Part shown: piece by piece, positions 1 to 7,300 of the stretch
How the letters are laid out: each line of letters starts with the position of its first letter
Position numbering within the stretch: the stretch's first letter is position 1
Source of the DNA: Candidatus Methanogasteraceae archaeon UBA261
GTDB lineage: Archaea; Halobacteriota; Methanosarcinia; Methanosarcinales; Methanogasteraceae
Direction: 5' to 3'
Length of the DNA: 9,477 nucleotides
NCBI GenBank assembly: GCA_002506015.1
Contig: DAWR01000014.1
Location: forward strand, 1 to 9,477
Notes under the pieces: generated by a model
Told to the model about the DNA's origin: nothing
Databases searched by the model: none
The model's input: only the letters and a program-made list of their open reading frames with translations
Made by a program: the position numbers and the translations under genes

Positions 1-70
1 GCTGACAACCTGCGCGATGTTAAATTAACTGCGAGTCAATGACGATCAGCGCGCTCTCTATAGATCCATG

Positions 71-90
71 CCCGAAATATATTTTTTAAG
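71..90 (+). promoter_or_regulatory. Archaeal BRE/TATA-like element without an obvious gene
   Basis: The sequence CCCGAAATATATTTTTTAAG combines a CGAAA-type TFB recognition element with an A/T-rich TATA-like box, the usual order in archaeal promoters. Transcription would start roughly 25 bases after the box, near 105-112. Reading frames downstream are closed within a few codons (for example the ATG at 138 meets a stop after six codons). It may drive a non-coding RNA, serve infB through a very long leader, or be a chance A/T-rich match. Confidence 0.35.
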
Positions 91-343
91 ACGTAAAAGG
101 ACACAAATCACATATCTAACGAATGCGGATCTAATAGATGAACAAATGTCATGAATAATGGAGTTTAAATATCGCGATGCTATCGCACACGCATCATTGG
201 ACATATAGCTCCACGCCGCCTGCACAGAGACTTCAAAACACCGGTAGCGCCATCAACAGAATGGCATGGCACTATGAAACGTAACTACTCAGGTATGTTG
301 ATTGGTCTCCCGATTGCGATTCTGCGCTTCCTGGTACGAAAAA

Positions 344-414
344 TAACCGCGGAATGCCGCGGATGTTCGCAGAGCCATGCCCCTCTCCGCGTCCCTCCGC
401 GCACTCGGCGGTTA
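344..414. repeat. Large imperfect inverted repeat (REP-like hairpin)
   Basis: Two GC-rich arms, about 344-374 and 383-414, face each other across an 8-base loop at 375-382. The loop-proximal pairs (AGAG with CTCT) and the loop-distal pairs (TAACCGC with GCGGTTA) match exactly; the middle has mismatches and a small bulge. The left arm also contains two CCGCGG hexamers separated by AATG. Read on the minus strand, the right arm begins TTAACCGCCGAG and continues with alternating GCGGAG units. From general knowledge this resembles interspersed phrases common in environmental bacterial and archaeal genomes; I could not check copy number. It may be an extragenic palindromic repeat rather than a terminator, since no gene ends beside it. 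Confidence 0.6.
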
Positions 415-638
415 AATCCCAGTATGGCTTGTAATAGGGAACTCACAGATGGTAATCTACCACCCACCGTACATACTGATCCCCTAATCGCCAATAGCCA
501 GTACATTTGTCTATAGATCTCCGGATCGCCAATCGAAGTGATTTTATTATTTGATCGAAAATTATGGTTCTTCACTGTTTGTAGGGGTAACACGAGCACA
601 GGCACGATCAAAAATTCCAGTGAAATGCACCCGGAGAC

Positions 639-760
639 TTTTGTTCTTTGCGCCATCGCGTCTTTCATGTCTTTTTCGTTATTGCACTCCAATTTAAAGA
701 GAAAGGCGAGAGAGACGCGAAGAGTGTTGTCAATCGCGGTCTTCATGCCTTTCGCGTTGT
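639..760. repeat. Degenerate repeat patch with short inverted repeats
   Basis: TCGCGTCTTTC at 656-666 is nearly inverted at 710-720 (GAGAGACGCGA, one mismatch), and ACGCGAAG at 715-722 is nearly inverted again as CTTTCGCGT at 751-759. The TTTGCG/CGCGTC/TTTC vocabulary resembles a decayed form of the element at 344-414. The repeated A/G-rich and C/T-rich units keep frames open on both strands, which explains why the area looks superficially coding. The boundaries are approximate. Confidence 0.35.
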
Positions 761-781
761 CGTACATCCAACTGACCAGTA

Positions 782-801
782 TGGAAATCACGTGATTTCC
801 A
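782..801. promoter_or_regulatory. Perfect 20-bp palindrome upstream of infB
   Basis: The half-site TGGAAATCAC is followed directly by its exact reverse complement GTGATTTCCA with no spacer. Flanking pairs T780-A803, G779-C804 and C777-G806 extend the symmetry with interruptions. The element ends 61 bases before the preferred infB start. A dyad this long suits a dimeric regulator, but an RNA hairpin or recombination site is also possible. No TATA box clearly positioned relative to it was found. Confidence 0.5.
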
Positions 802-862
802 GACAGTGCCGTTCGGAAGCTCCTTATGCTCGACATCCACCCGCCCAGTATCGACAAGGTTT

Positions 863-2653
863 ATGAATGGTCACAAGAATAAATATCCTGATGCAATTAT
901 GACGCTCAGAACCCCGATCGTCTGCGTACTCGGACACGTGGATCATGGAAAGACGACACTGCTCGACCGGATCAGAGGCAGCACAATCGTGGACGATGAG
1001 TCTGGTGCGATAACCCAGCACATCGGTGCGACCGAGGTTCCGATCAATGCGATATCCAGAGCCTGCGGATCGCTCTTATCCGGCAAGTTCACAGTTCCGG
1101 GGCTGCTCTTCATCGACACGCCCGGGCATCATTCCTTCACGACTCTGCGCAGCCGTGGTGGTGCGCTTGCGGACCTCGCAGTGTTGACAATCGACATCAA
1201 CGAGGGATTCCTGCCGCAGACGATCGAATCGCTGAATATTCTGAAGAAAGCCAAAACCCCGTTCGTTGTTGCCGCAAACAAGATCGATCGTATACACGGC
1301 TGGCAGACCCACGAGAATAGGCCGTTTGGCGAGGGGTACGAGAAGCAGGTTGCACATGTGCAGCAAGACCTCGACAAGAAGTTGTATGGACTGATCGGGA
1401 AGCTCTACGAATATGGATTCAGCGCGGACCGATACGATCGCATAGCCGATTTCAGAACGACGATCAGCGTGATACCGGTGAGTGCGAAGACGGGTGAGGG
1501 GGTCCCTGATCTGCTGATGGTGATGCTCGGGCTGGCGCAGCGATTTCTCGAGGATAATCTACGGGTAGACACGACCGGTGCAGGCGTCTGCACGATTCTT
1601 GAGGTGAGCGAGACACACGGTCTCGGAACAACCCTTGATGCTATCCTCTACGATGGCGAGATCTCAGTCGGCGACACGATCGTTGTTGGCGGGCGACCAG
1701 TCATCACAACAAAAGTCCGTGCACTACTCAAGCCAAAGCCCATGACCGAGATCTGGTCGAGCGACCTGTTCAAACACACGAAACACGCAACAGCGGCTTC
1801 CGGAATCCGGATCGCAGCTCCGAATCTGGAGCATGCGATAGCAGGATCGACGATTAAAGTCGTATCAGACAAGCTTGACGAGGTGGTGCAGGAGATTGCA
1901 GGTGAGATCAGCGCCGTTGAGATAACGACCGACACAGACGGTGTCGTGGTCTGCGCCGACACGATCGGCTCACTCGAAGCAATAATCTATGAGTTGAGGA
2001 ACGTTGAGATTCCGATCAAGTCCGCGAAGATCGGGGACATTTCAAAAAGAGATGTGATCGAGGCTGAGACGAGCAATGATCCCGCGCACAGGGCGATTAT
2101 CGGATTCCGTGTCGGTCTGCTTCCTGATTCTGAGGGCGAGATTCAGAAATCGGGAACGAAACTGTTTCTGAGTGAAGTAATATACCATTTAATCGAGAGT
2201 TATCAGGATTGGGCGTCAAAGGAACGGGAAATTGTCGAGAAGAAGATCTCTGAGGCTGTGATCAAACCGGGGCGGTTCATGCTCCTGCCCGGATGCGTCT
2301 TCCGGCAGAACAACCCCGCTGTTGTCGGCGTGCGTATTCTCGGAGGCGTGGTCCGAACAGGAGTTGCGGTGATACGCACCGACGATAGTGTGGTCGGAGT
2401 CATAAAAGGGATTCAGGACAAAGGCGAGGCGATCAGGGAGGCGAGATATCGCGATGAGGTCGCTATAGCAATCGATGGACCCACAGTCGGACGGCAGATC
2501 AGGGAAAACGATGTGCTCTTTGTTGATATACCGGAGCGGCACGCGAAGATGGTCGAGCAGGAACTGCGCGATATACTGTCTCCTGACGAGCTTGAGACGT
2601 TCGAGGAGTTTCTTGCGCTCAAACGGAATGACGAGCCGTTCTGGGGCAAGTGA
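863..2653 (+). CDS. infB: Archaeal translation initiation factor aIF5B (IF2-like GTPase)
   Basis: This cytosolic GTPase promotes ribosomal subunit joining and initiator tRNA placement. From the ATG at 863 it is 596 residues, usual for the archaeal form, which lacks the long N-terminal extensions of bacterial IF2 and eukaryotic eIF5B. The G domain shows the P-loop GHVDHGKTT (about residues 24-32), a switch I region with GAITQHIGATEVP, the G3 motif DTPGHHSF, NKID and SAKTGEG. Domain II follows, then domain III with the conserved ADTIGSLEA (near residue 363), then the C-terminal barrel. No intein interrupts it. An internal ATG at 899, just before LRTPIVCVLGH, is an equally plausible start (584 residues); neither has a strong Shine-Dalgarno. 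The second H of DTPGHHSF occupies a position often held by E. The gene stands alone, with a long gap after it, and may be controlled by the upstream palindrome. Confidence 0.96.
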   Translation: MNGHKNKYPDAIMTLRTPIVCVLGHVDHGKTTLLDRIRGSTIVDDESGAITQHIGATEVPINAISRACGSLLSGKFTVPGLLFIDTPGHHSFTTLRSRGGALADLAVLTIDINEGFLPQTIESLNILKKAKTPFVVAANKIDRIHGWQTHENRPFGEGYEKQVAHVQQDLDKKLYGLIGKLYEYGFSADRYDRIADFRTTISVIPVSAKTGEGVPDLLMVMLGLAQRFLEDNLRVDTTGAGVCTILEVSETHGLGTTLDAILYDGEISVGDTIVVGGRPVITTKVRALLKPKPMTEIWSSDLFKHTKHATAASGIRIAAPNLEHAIAGSTIKVVSDKLDEVVQEIAGEISAVEITTDTDGVVVCADTIGSLEAIIYELRNVEIPIKSAKIGDISKRDVIEAETSNDPAHRAIIGFRVGLLPDSEGEIQKSGTKLFLSEVIYHLIESYQDWASKEREIVEKKISEAVIKPGRFMLLPGCVFRQNNPAVVGVRILGGVVRTGVAVIRTDDSVVGVIKGIQDKGEAIREARYRDEVAIAIDGPTVGRQIRENDVLFVDIPERHAKMVEQELRDILSPDELETFEEFLALKRNDEPFWGK

Positions 2654-3111
2654 GAGAACTCGCAAGAACATGCCCAATACTATAAGGATGCGTGCTTAGC
2701 TAACCACAAGATTGCGCAGATTTCCACGAGAAAGTATATGCAGCCGGATACTACATGCAAACATATCACCAATATCTTGTATGTACTACCATCTTCTTGT
2801 GTTGATCTCGTGAAATCTCGTGGTTTTTTTTGCATCAGCTAAACACATACCTATTGCAGATCGTACGGACTCAAAACAACGCCGACACTATGGGGGTGCG
2901 ACTTCGATTGTGTTTTCGTGACTTGCGCGAGGGTACTGTTGCAGGTTGTATGTTGATTATTTTGCACAACCGGGATTGGTGCGAGGTGCTGGATAAATCC
3001 GGTCAATTACATCTTCTGCTATCGATTTTTGTGGTTTTGTGTAAAATCGTGGTTGCGCCTCTGCATAGCGTTTTTTCAATTCTGGTGGTACAATTTTGCC
3101 GTTAATTTGTC
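2654..3111. other. Intergenic gap after infB, T-rich, no supported gene
   Basis: The gap before the next gene is 580 bases in total. This part contains several T tracts (T8 at 2824-2831, T6 near 3071) and a 7-bp inverted repeat CGATTTT (3023-3029) / AAAATCG (3043-3049). A frame open from 2830 to 3105 on the plus strand would encode 91 residues, but it begins inside the T tract, has no ribosome binding site, and resembles no family I know, so I do not call it. No RNA gene was recognised. Confidence 0.5.
2808..2831 (+). terminator. Possible T-tract terminator downstream of infB
   Basis: Two CTCGTG repeats lead directly into eight consecutive T residues (2824-2831). Archaeal RNA polymerase can terminate at T-rich tracts without a strong hairpin. 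It lies about 170 bases after the infB stop, so it would give a long 3' untranslated region; the assignment is tentative. Confidence 0.3.
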
Positions 3112-3125
3112 ATCATAATTATGAT
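3112..3125. promoter_or_regulatory. 14-bp A/T-rich palindrome abutting a promoter
   Basis: ATCATAATTATGAT is its own reverse complement and ends seven bases before the BRE-like sequence of the next gene. That is a common location for an activator or repressor site in archaea. Because it is A/T-rich, a chance occurrence of this length somewhere in the window is not unlikely. Confidence 0.3.
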
Positions 3126-3132
3126 TATAATA

Positions 3133-3148
3133 GCAAAACATTTAAGTA
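3133..3148 (+). promoter_or_regulatory. BRE/TATA promoter of the first surface-protein gene
   Basis: GCAAAACATTTAAGTA combines an A-rich TFB element with the TATA-like box TTTAAGTA (3141-3148). The expected start of transcription is near 3170, giving a 5' leader of about 60-65 bases before the ATG at 3234. Confidence 0.55.
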
Positions 3149-3169
3149 CCACGAGAACCGATAGTATAT

Positions 3170-3210
3170 TGTGCACACACACTGGAAGCGTGGGGGGGGA
3201 ACTGTGCACA
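3170..3210 (+). promoter_or_regulatory. Paired TGTGCACA palindromes around a G8 run in the leader
   Basis: TGTGCACA occurs at 3170-3177 and again at 3203-3210, 33 bases apart, about three turns of B-DNA. Between them lies a run of eight G (3192-3199). The first copy would overlap the predicted transcription start, so the pair could be an operator. Each copy is self-complementary, so the two can also pair with one another in RNA. The G run is a site where polymerase slippage or sequencing error is possible. Confidence 0.35.
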
Positions 3211-3233
3211 ACAATACCGAACGGTGAGATATA

Positions 3234-4247
3234 ATGAAACAACAGACAACGAAGATGGGGGTACTCACGTACGTATCCATTGCAACGATGCTCGTAGCGA
3301 TCCTCGCTGCGACAGCCATGCCAGCAATGGCAGCTACAGACGGTTCGTCAACAGGCAGTTTCAATCTGGGAAGTGGAGCACCAACAGTGACAGAGGTTGA
3401 GCTATATGACGCAGACCATAGCGCCACAGTCTCGACGTTGACACCGACAACCGAATTTGCAGTGAAGTTCACTGCCGGTGACGCGAACACAATCGCTGAC
3501 ATAGATGCGATCACTGTTGTGATCAAGGCACAGGGTTACGCAGGCACTACTACTGATGTGAGCTACAACGCAACATACCAGTGGACGAATTCAGGCTGGG
3601 CGTTGATCGGTCCAATAGGCGCACAATGGAGTTGTGAATCCGGAATTGTGCCAACTGACATGACTAATATGTCGGGTGACTGGTATCTCAACTTCAAGCT
3701 GAGTGAAGCAGCGACAAGTGAGGCTCACTGGGACATAACGGTCGCGGCGGTTGATTGCGGTGGGAATACAGGTACCAACTCAAAACTCAACATCCCCATG
3801 GACTTCTATGCAGAGATATCTGCTGTGGACACGTCCTATTCATTTGGTGGTGTCACTCTCGGAGAATCAGAGAAACAAATCATCGGTGATGATCAGGATG
3901 TGGACGTCACCGTGACAGCAAACGGGAACTTCAAGCTCTATAGTATGTCGGATGCGACCTGGATCGGTAATGGTACTGGGGATATAGCAACAGTCAATCC
4001 AAGCGCACTTAACAGTGGAGAGATCCAATTGAGGGACGGAAAGAACGCTACGTTTGGCGATAGTGGGTGCGTCCAGGTCGAGGGTGGTCTCGGCTACTAT
4101 GGGATAAATGACTTCGGCAATGAAGAAGGTCCAACTGCCGAAGTAGGGGAGAACAGAGGCATATATCAGTGGTTAAGTGTTGCATCCACCGGACTGCTTC
4201 CTGACGAATACCAGGGAACATACTACGTGCAGATACTCAACGCCTGA
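3234..4247 (+). CDS. Secreted module-only surface protein, 337 residues
   Basis: Family not recognised. The start is well supported: ATG at 3234 preceded by GGTGA at 3223-3227. A signal peptide is clear: lysines in the first eight residues, a hydrophobic core (about 11-29), and AMA before a likely cleavage near residue 33/34. The mature part is acidic, rich in T/S/G, and reads as beta-sandwich material. Residues 39-337 are collinear with the C-terminal 305 residues of the next gene: both begin with an STG(S/T)F element, share DTSYSFGG (residues 199-206 here, 972-979 there), then a GPT patch, and end in a 28-residue block starting IYQW(L/V)SVA and containing SGLLP or TGLLP and finishing VQI. 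Four N-x-S/T sequons fit archaeal surface glycosylation. There is no C-terminal helix or sorting tail, so it is probably released or held by another protein. It has its own promoter and is followed by a hairpin. A structural sheath, S-layer-associated or fibre role is possible but unproven. Confidence 0.85.
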   Translation: MKQQTTKMGVLTYVSIATMLVAILAATAMPAMAATDGSSTGSFNLGSGAPTVTEVELYDADHSATVSTLTPTTEFAVKFTAGDANTIADIDAITVVIKAQGYAGTTTDVSYNATYQWTNSGWALIGPIGAQWSCESGIVPTDMTNMSGDWYLNFKLSEAATSEAHWDITVAAVDCGGNTGTNSKLNIPMDFYAEISAVDTSYSFGGVTLGESEKQIIGDDQDVDVTVTANGNFKLYSMSDATWIGNGTGDIATVNPSALNSGEIQLRDGKNATFGDSGCVQVEGGLGYYGINDFGNEEGPTAEVGENRGIYQWLSVASTGLLPDEYQGTYYVQILNA

Positions 4248-4255
4248 GTACAATT

Positions 4256-4292
4256 GGGGAAAATCTTCTTTTCCCCCTTTCCTCCAATTTTT
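4256..4292 (+). terminator. Hairpin with T tract between the two module genes
   Basis: GGGGAAAA (4256-4263) and TTTTCCCC (4269-4276) form a perfect 8-bp stem over a 5-base loop, followed by T-rich sequence ending in TTTTT at 4288-4292. It begins nine bases after the stop of the 337-residue protein. It may terminate, or attenuate read-through into the larger gene, which would make the small protein more abundant. An alternative pairing of AATTGGGG with downstream CCTCCAATT is also possible. Confidence 0.55.
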
Positions 4293-4304
4293 CGGGTTGT
4301 GGGG

Positions 4305-4322
4305 ACCGAATAATAATATAAA
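4305..4322 (+). promoter_or_regulatory. BRE/TATA-like sequence just before the large gene
   Basis: ACCGAATAATAATATAAA looks like a BRE plus TATA box. If it is used, transcription would start near 4338-4342, essentially at the ATG, and the strong ribosome binding site at 4325 would lie upstream of the RNA. The two signals therefore compete: either the mRNA is leaderless, or the gene is read from the promoter at 3133 and this match is incidental. Confidence 0.35.
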
Positions 4323-4324
4323 AC

Positions 4325-4331
4325 GGTGGGG
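4325..4331 (+). promoter_or_regulatory. Ribosome binding site that fixes the large gene's start
   Basis: GGTGGGG ends six bases before the ATG at 4338. A GTG at 4326 is in the same frame and would add four residues, but it lies inside this Shine-Dalgarno-like sequence and has none of its own. The ATG at 4338 is therefore preferred. Confidence 0.7.
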
Positions 4332-4337
4332 AGCACA

Positions 4338-7300
4338 ATGACAAAACCAACAACACATTTCTATCCATCACTAACAGTACTACTACTGACACTCGCACTA
4401 CTCAGCACGTTCACGACGCCTGCCAGCGCAGATCTCCCGGGGTGGTCGTACAGGGCGCCTGTCACGATCACGGGATCAGGTTCGGAGGTCTCGGATTATC
4501 CGGTGCTTGTCGATGTTGATACTGCGGGACTGGTTGCAGCGGGGAAGATTGCGTCCGACTGTGGCGACATACGGTTCACTGCTGCGGATGGGTCCACGCT
4601 TCTCAGTTACTGGGTACAGAGTGGGGCGAACACGGATTCAACGAAGATATGGGTGAAGGTTCAGTCCATCCATAGTGGCGGGACAACCATATACATCTAC
4701 TACGGAAACCCGGACGCAAGCTCGCAGAGCAACAAACAGGATACGTTCAATAGAGCGACTGATGCGCTCAAAGCGAGCTATTGTCTGGATGAGAATTCTG
4801 GTCAGACCGCGGGCGATACTTCAGGAAACGGCAATGACGGTTATATCCACGGTGCGGCGTGGACGGCTGGTGGTCGGTTCGACAGCGCTCTGGGTTTTGA
4901 TGGCGTTTCCGATTACGTGAATTGCGGTAATGATCCGAGCCTGCAGATCAACGACGAGATCACGCTTGATGCGTGGGTCAAGTCTTCGAGTTCTGCTGAG
5001 CAGTCTGTTATCGGGAAGGGGGCTGTCAGGTTCGATCTGGGTGGGTTGGAGCAGGACATGTCAAATGTCGCGTGGCCCGCATTTGGTGCGGGTTACAAAC
5101 GAGCTCAGACCTTCAAACCGGCTGCTGACTCGACACTCTCAACAGCAAGGGTTGACATCAAAAAAGCCGCCTCCTTTATCACGGGGGATGTAAACGTAGC
5201 AATCTATACGGACGGGGGCACTCACCCGGGATCGGAGATTGCCACCTATACTATCTCAGATAGCAGTATCGGCGATTCCTTTGCATGGCATGATGCAAGC
5301 TTTGATTGTGCTCTTGTTGGGGGAACTACCTACTGGCTGGTTCTGGAAAGTCCGGCGGCTTCCGGCGGCTGGGATTACTGTTGGACTGCAGGTTGGCCCA
5401 CTGATTATTCGGACGGAGAAGCATGGTACTATGATTCTGCCGGCTCCTCGTGGACGACAGACGGTTTGGGTGGCGCAGACATGACCTTTGAACTGCAAAC
5501 GACTGCAGATAAGATATCGATGCCTGATCCGGATACTTTCAAGTTCAGCACCTACTACGGCTGGCTCAACGCTTCGAGTGTGAATTGGGTAGAATCCGGA
5601 CTGGAACTGATCGTAGTTCATGATGATAATCCTGCTGAGATCCAGAGCGTGCGTGATTCTGGCGTTGACGTCTATTACTACGCAGCGCTTGGCAGCACGT
5701 ACCTGAATTCCCCTGACAAGGGCGCATGGGAGCAGGGCATCACTGATTCAATTGATGCACATTGCTCGTATGTGGATGGCTTCTTCTGGGACGAGGTCGA
5801 TCCGGGTTATTATGGGGAAAGCTGCAAATCCGATTTTGATGAGCGCTTGACCCGGATAAACAACCATGTGCATTCAAATGGGAAGAAGACGATTGCAAAT
5901 GGTGTGAGGTATTACGCAGTTCATTGCGGGAGCGACTATTACTTATGGGAGAGCTTCATGAGCACCTTCACAACCGGTCCAACCTATAGTTATGTCGATT
6001 TCTTCAATAGACCTGCTGATAACAACCCGTATAACTGGACTAATGACATTGTCAAATGGGAGTATCTGCGAGACAACGGCGTGCTGGATAAGACGCTGGC
6101 ACACTCGTATGGCGATCCTTCGGACGATGATAAGAGTATTTACGACTACATCGCAGCTCGTGTTCTGGGATTGAAGGGGTATGGCTACATGGATTCAAAC
6201 AACTTTGCGTCAACCGCTTTTATCCTTGCTGATGGTGTGAAGTGGAACCTTGGCACCCGGATGAGCTACACAGTGGATGAATCTAATGAGACGTTGAGCG
6301 GTCGGTTTACAAATGCGGCGGTGGAAGATAATGTTGAAGAAACGACTTACACCGCGGACATGATATCCTGCCCTCTGGCAGCAAATTCACTGAGCGGTTC
6401 TCTCGGGGTTTCGGGCTTGAGTCTCTCTCTTGTCAGGGGACAGGTAGATTTCTTAAACGGCACTCTCAGGTCATCAACCACCCTGGCTGATGGGTTGTTC
6501 CACCATGTTGCGGTCACTCTGGACCGGGGCGAAGGTGTTGCGGAGATGTATATTGATGGCACGCTCTCATCCGAACGCACACTTCCTGATATCTCGTTCG
6601 ACTTTGCTGGGAGTGATCTGATGATCGGCGATGGTTTCAGTGGCACAATCGACGAGATCAAGATTTATGATAGTGCGCTTGGTTATTCTGATCCTGAGCC
6701 TGAGAGCAGTGTTGGCAACGAGCAAGAGATGTCGTCGCAATCAGGCGAAGGCGCAGCAGCATCAACCGGCACGTTCACGCTGGAAAGTGCTGCGCCGGTG
6801 GTGAGCACCGTTGTCCTGTGCAGTGCAGACGATGAATCAACCCTGGTAAGTTCGATGGACCCCACAGTCGAGTATGCAGTGGTTGTGGGAGTGTATGATG
6901 CAAACACCCTGGATGACCTGACCCAACTCAATGTTGTGATCAGGACAACCGGAACAACCGGAGACAACAGCGCAACAGACATGGCAACATACAGGTGGAC
7001 AGCATCCGGCGAATGGACTCAGGTGGATCCTGTTGGCTCATGGAGTATAACCGCCAGTGCGTGCAGTGCGCCGGCAACCTTTTCGGGCACGTCAGGAACG
7101 TGGGTTTTGCACTTCTCTTCCGGTGTTGTGGCACGAGCGGGAACCGGCATCTGGGAAGTCTATGTCACAGCTACTGATGGGGCCCAACAGACCGGATCTA
7201 AGACGGAAAACGGCAAAAGCATGAACTGGCGCGGAGAGATTGAATCCACAGACACCTCCTACAGTTTCGGAGGCATAGACCTGGGCGAAGAGAGACAAGT

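Larger units (their letters stand above)
1..862. other. Gene-poor region upstream of infB
   Basis: I see no supportable gene in this stretch. The first frame reads ADNLRDVKLTASQ and stops at 40-42, so the tail of an upstream gene is possible but cannot be shown. Several frames stay open between 285 and 860 on both strands, but their translations are repeat-like, lack ribosome binding sites and overlap one another. The region holds a promoter-like element, two patches of inverted-repeat sequence and a perfect palindrome, listed separately. No tRNA or rRNA signature was recognised. Confidence 0.55.

Noticed and set aside
340..420. Possible tRNA or CRISPR-like unit because of the compact hairpin
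   Set aside because: There is no cloverleaf, no T-loop consensus and no regularly spaced repeated unit; it is one imperfect inverted repeat.
285..857. Minus-strand frame of 190 residues
   Set aside because: It has no ribosome binding site or recognisable domain, overlaps both repeat patches, and its translation contains repeat-derived stretches (EKDMKDAMAQRTK, RRVRGGTRRG). Plus-strand frames across the same bases are equally open.
806..862. Longer N-terminus for infB starting at GTG 806
   Set aside because: The extra residues (MPFGSSLCSTSTRPVSTRF) are not typical of the family, and the frame would begin almost on top of the palindrome; the ATG at 863 or 899 gives the usual length.
2830..3105. 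Plus-strand frame of 91 residues in the gap after infB
   Set aside because: It begins inside a T tract, has no ribosome binding site, resembles no family, and lies in T-rich sequence that favours hydrophobic-looking translations by chance.
3125..3526. Minus-strand frame of 133 residues over the first surface gene
   Set aside because: It is a shadow of the signal peptide and threonine/serine-rich coding sequence on the plus strand, and it crosses the promoter.
4326..4337. GTG start for the large surface protein
   Set aside because: The GTG lies within the GGTGGGG ribosome binding site that serves the ATG at 4338.
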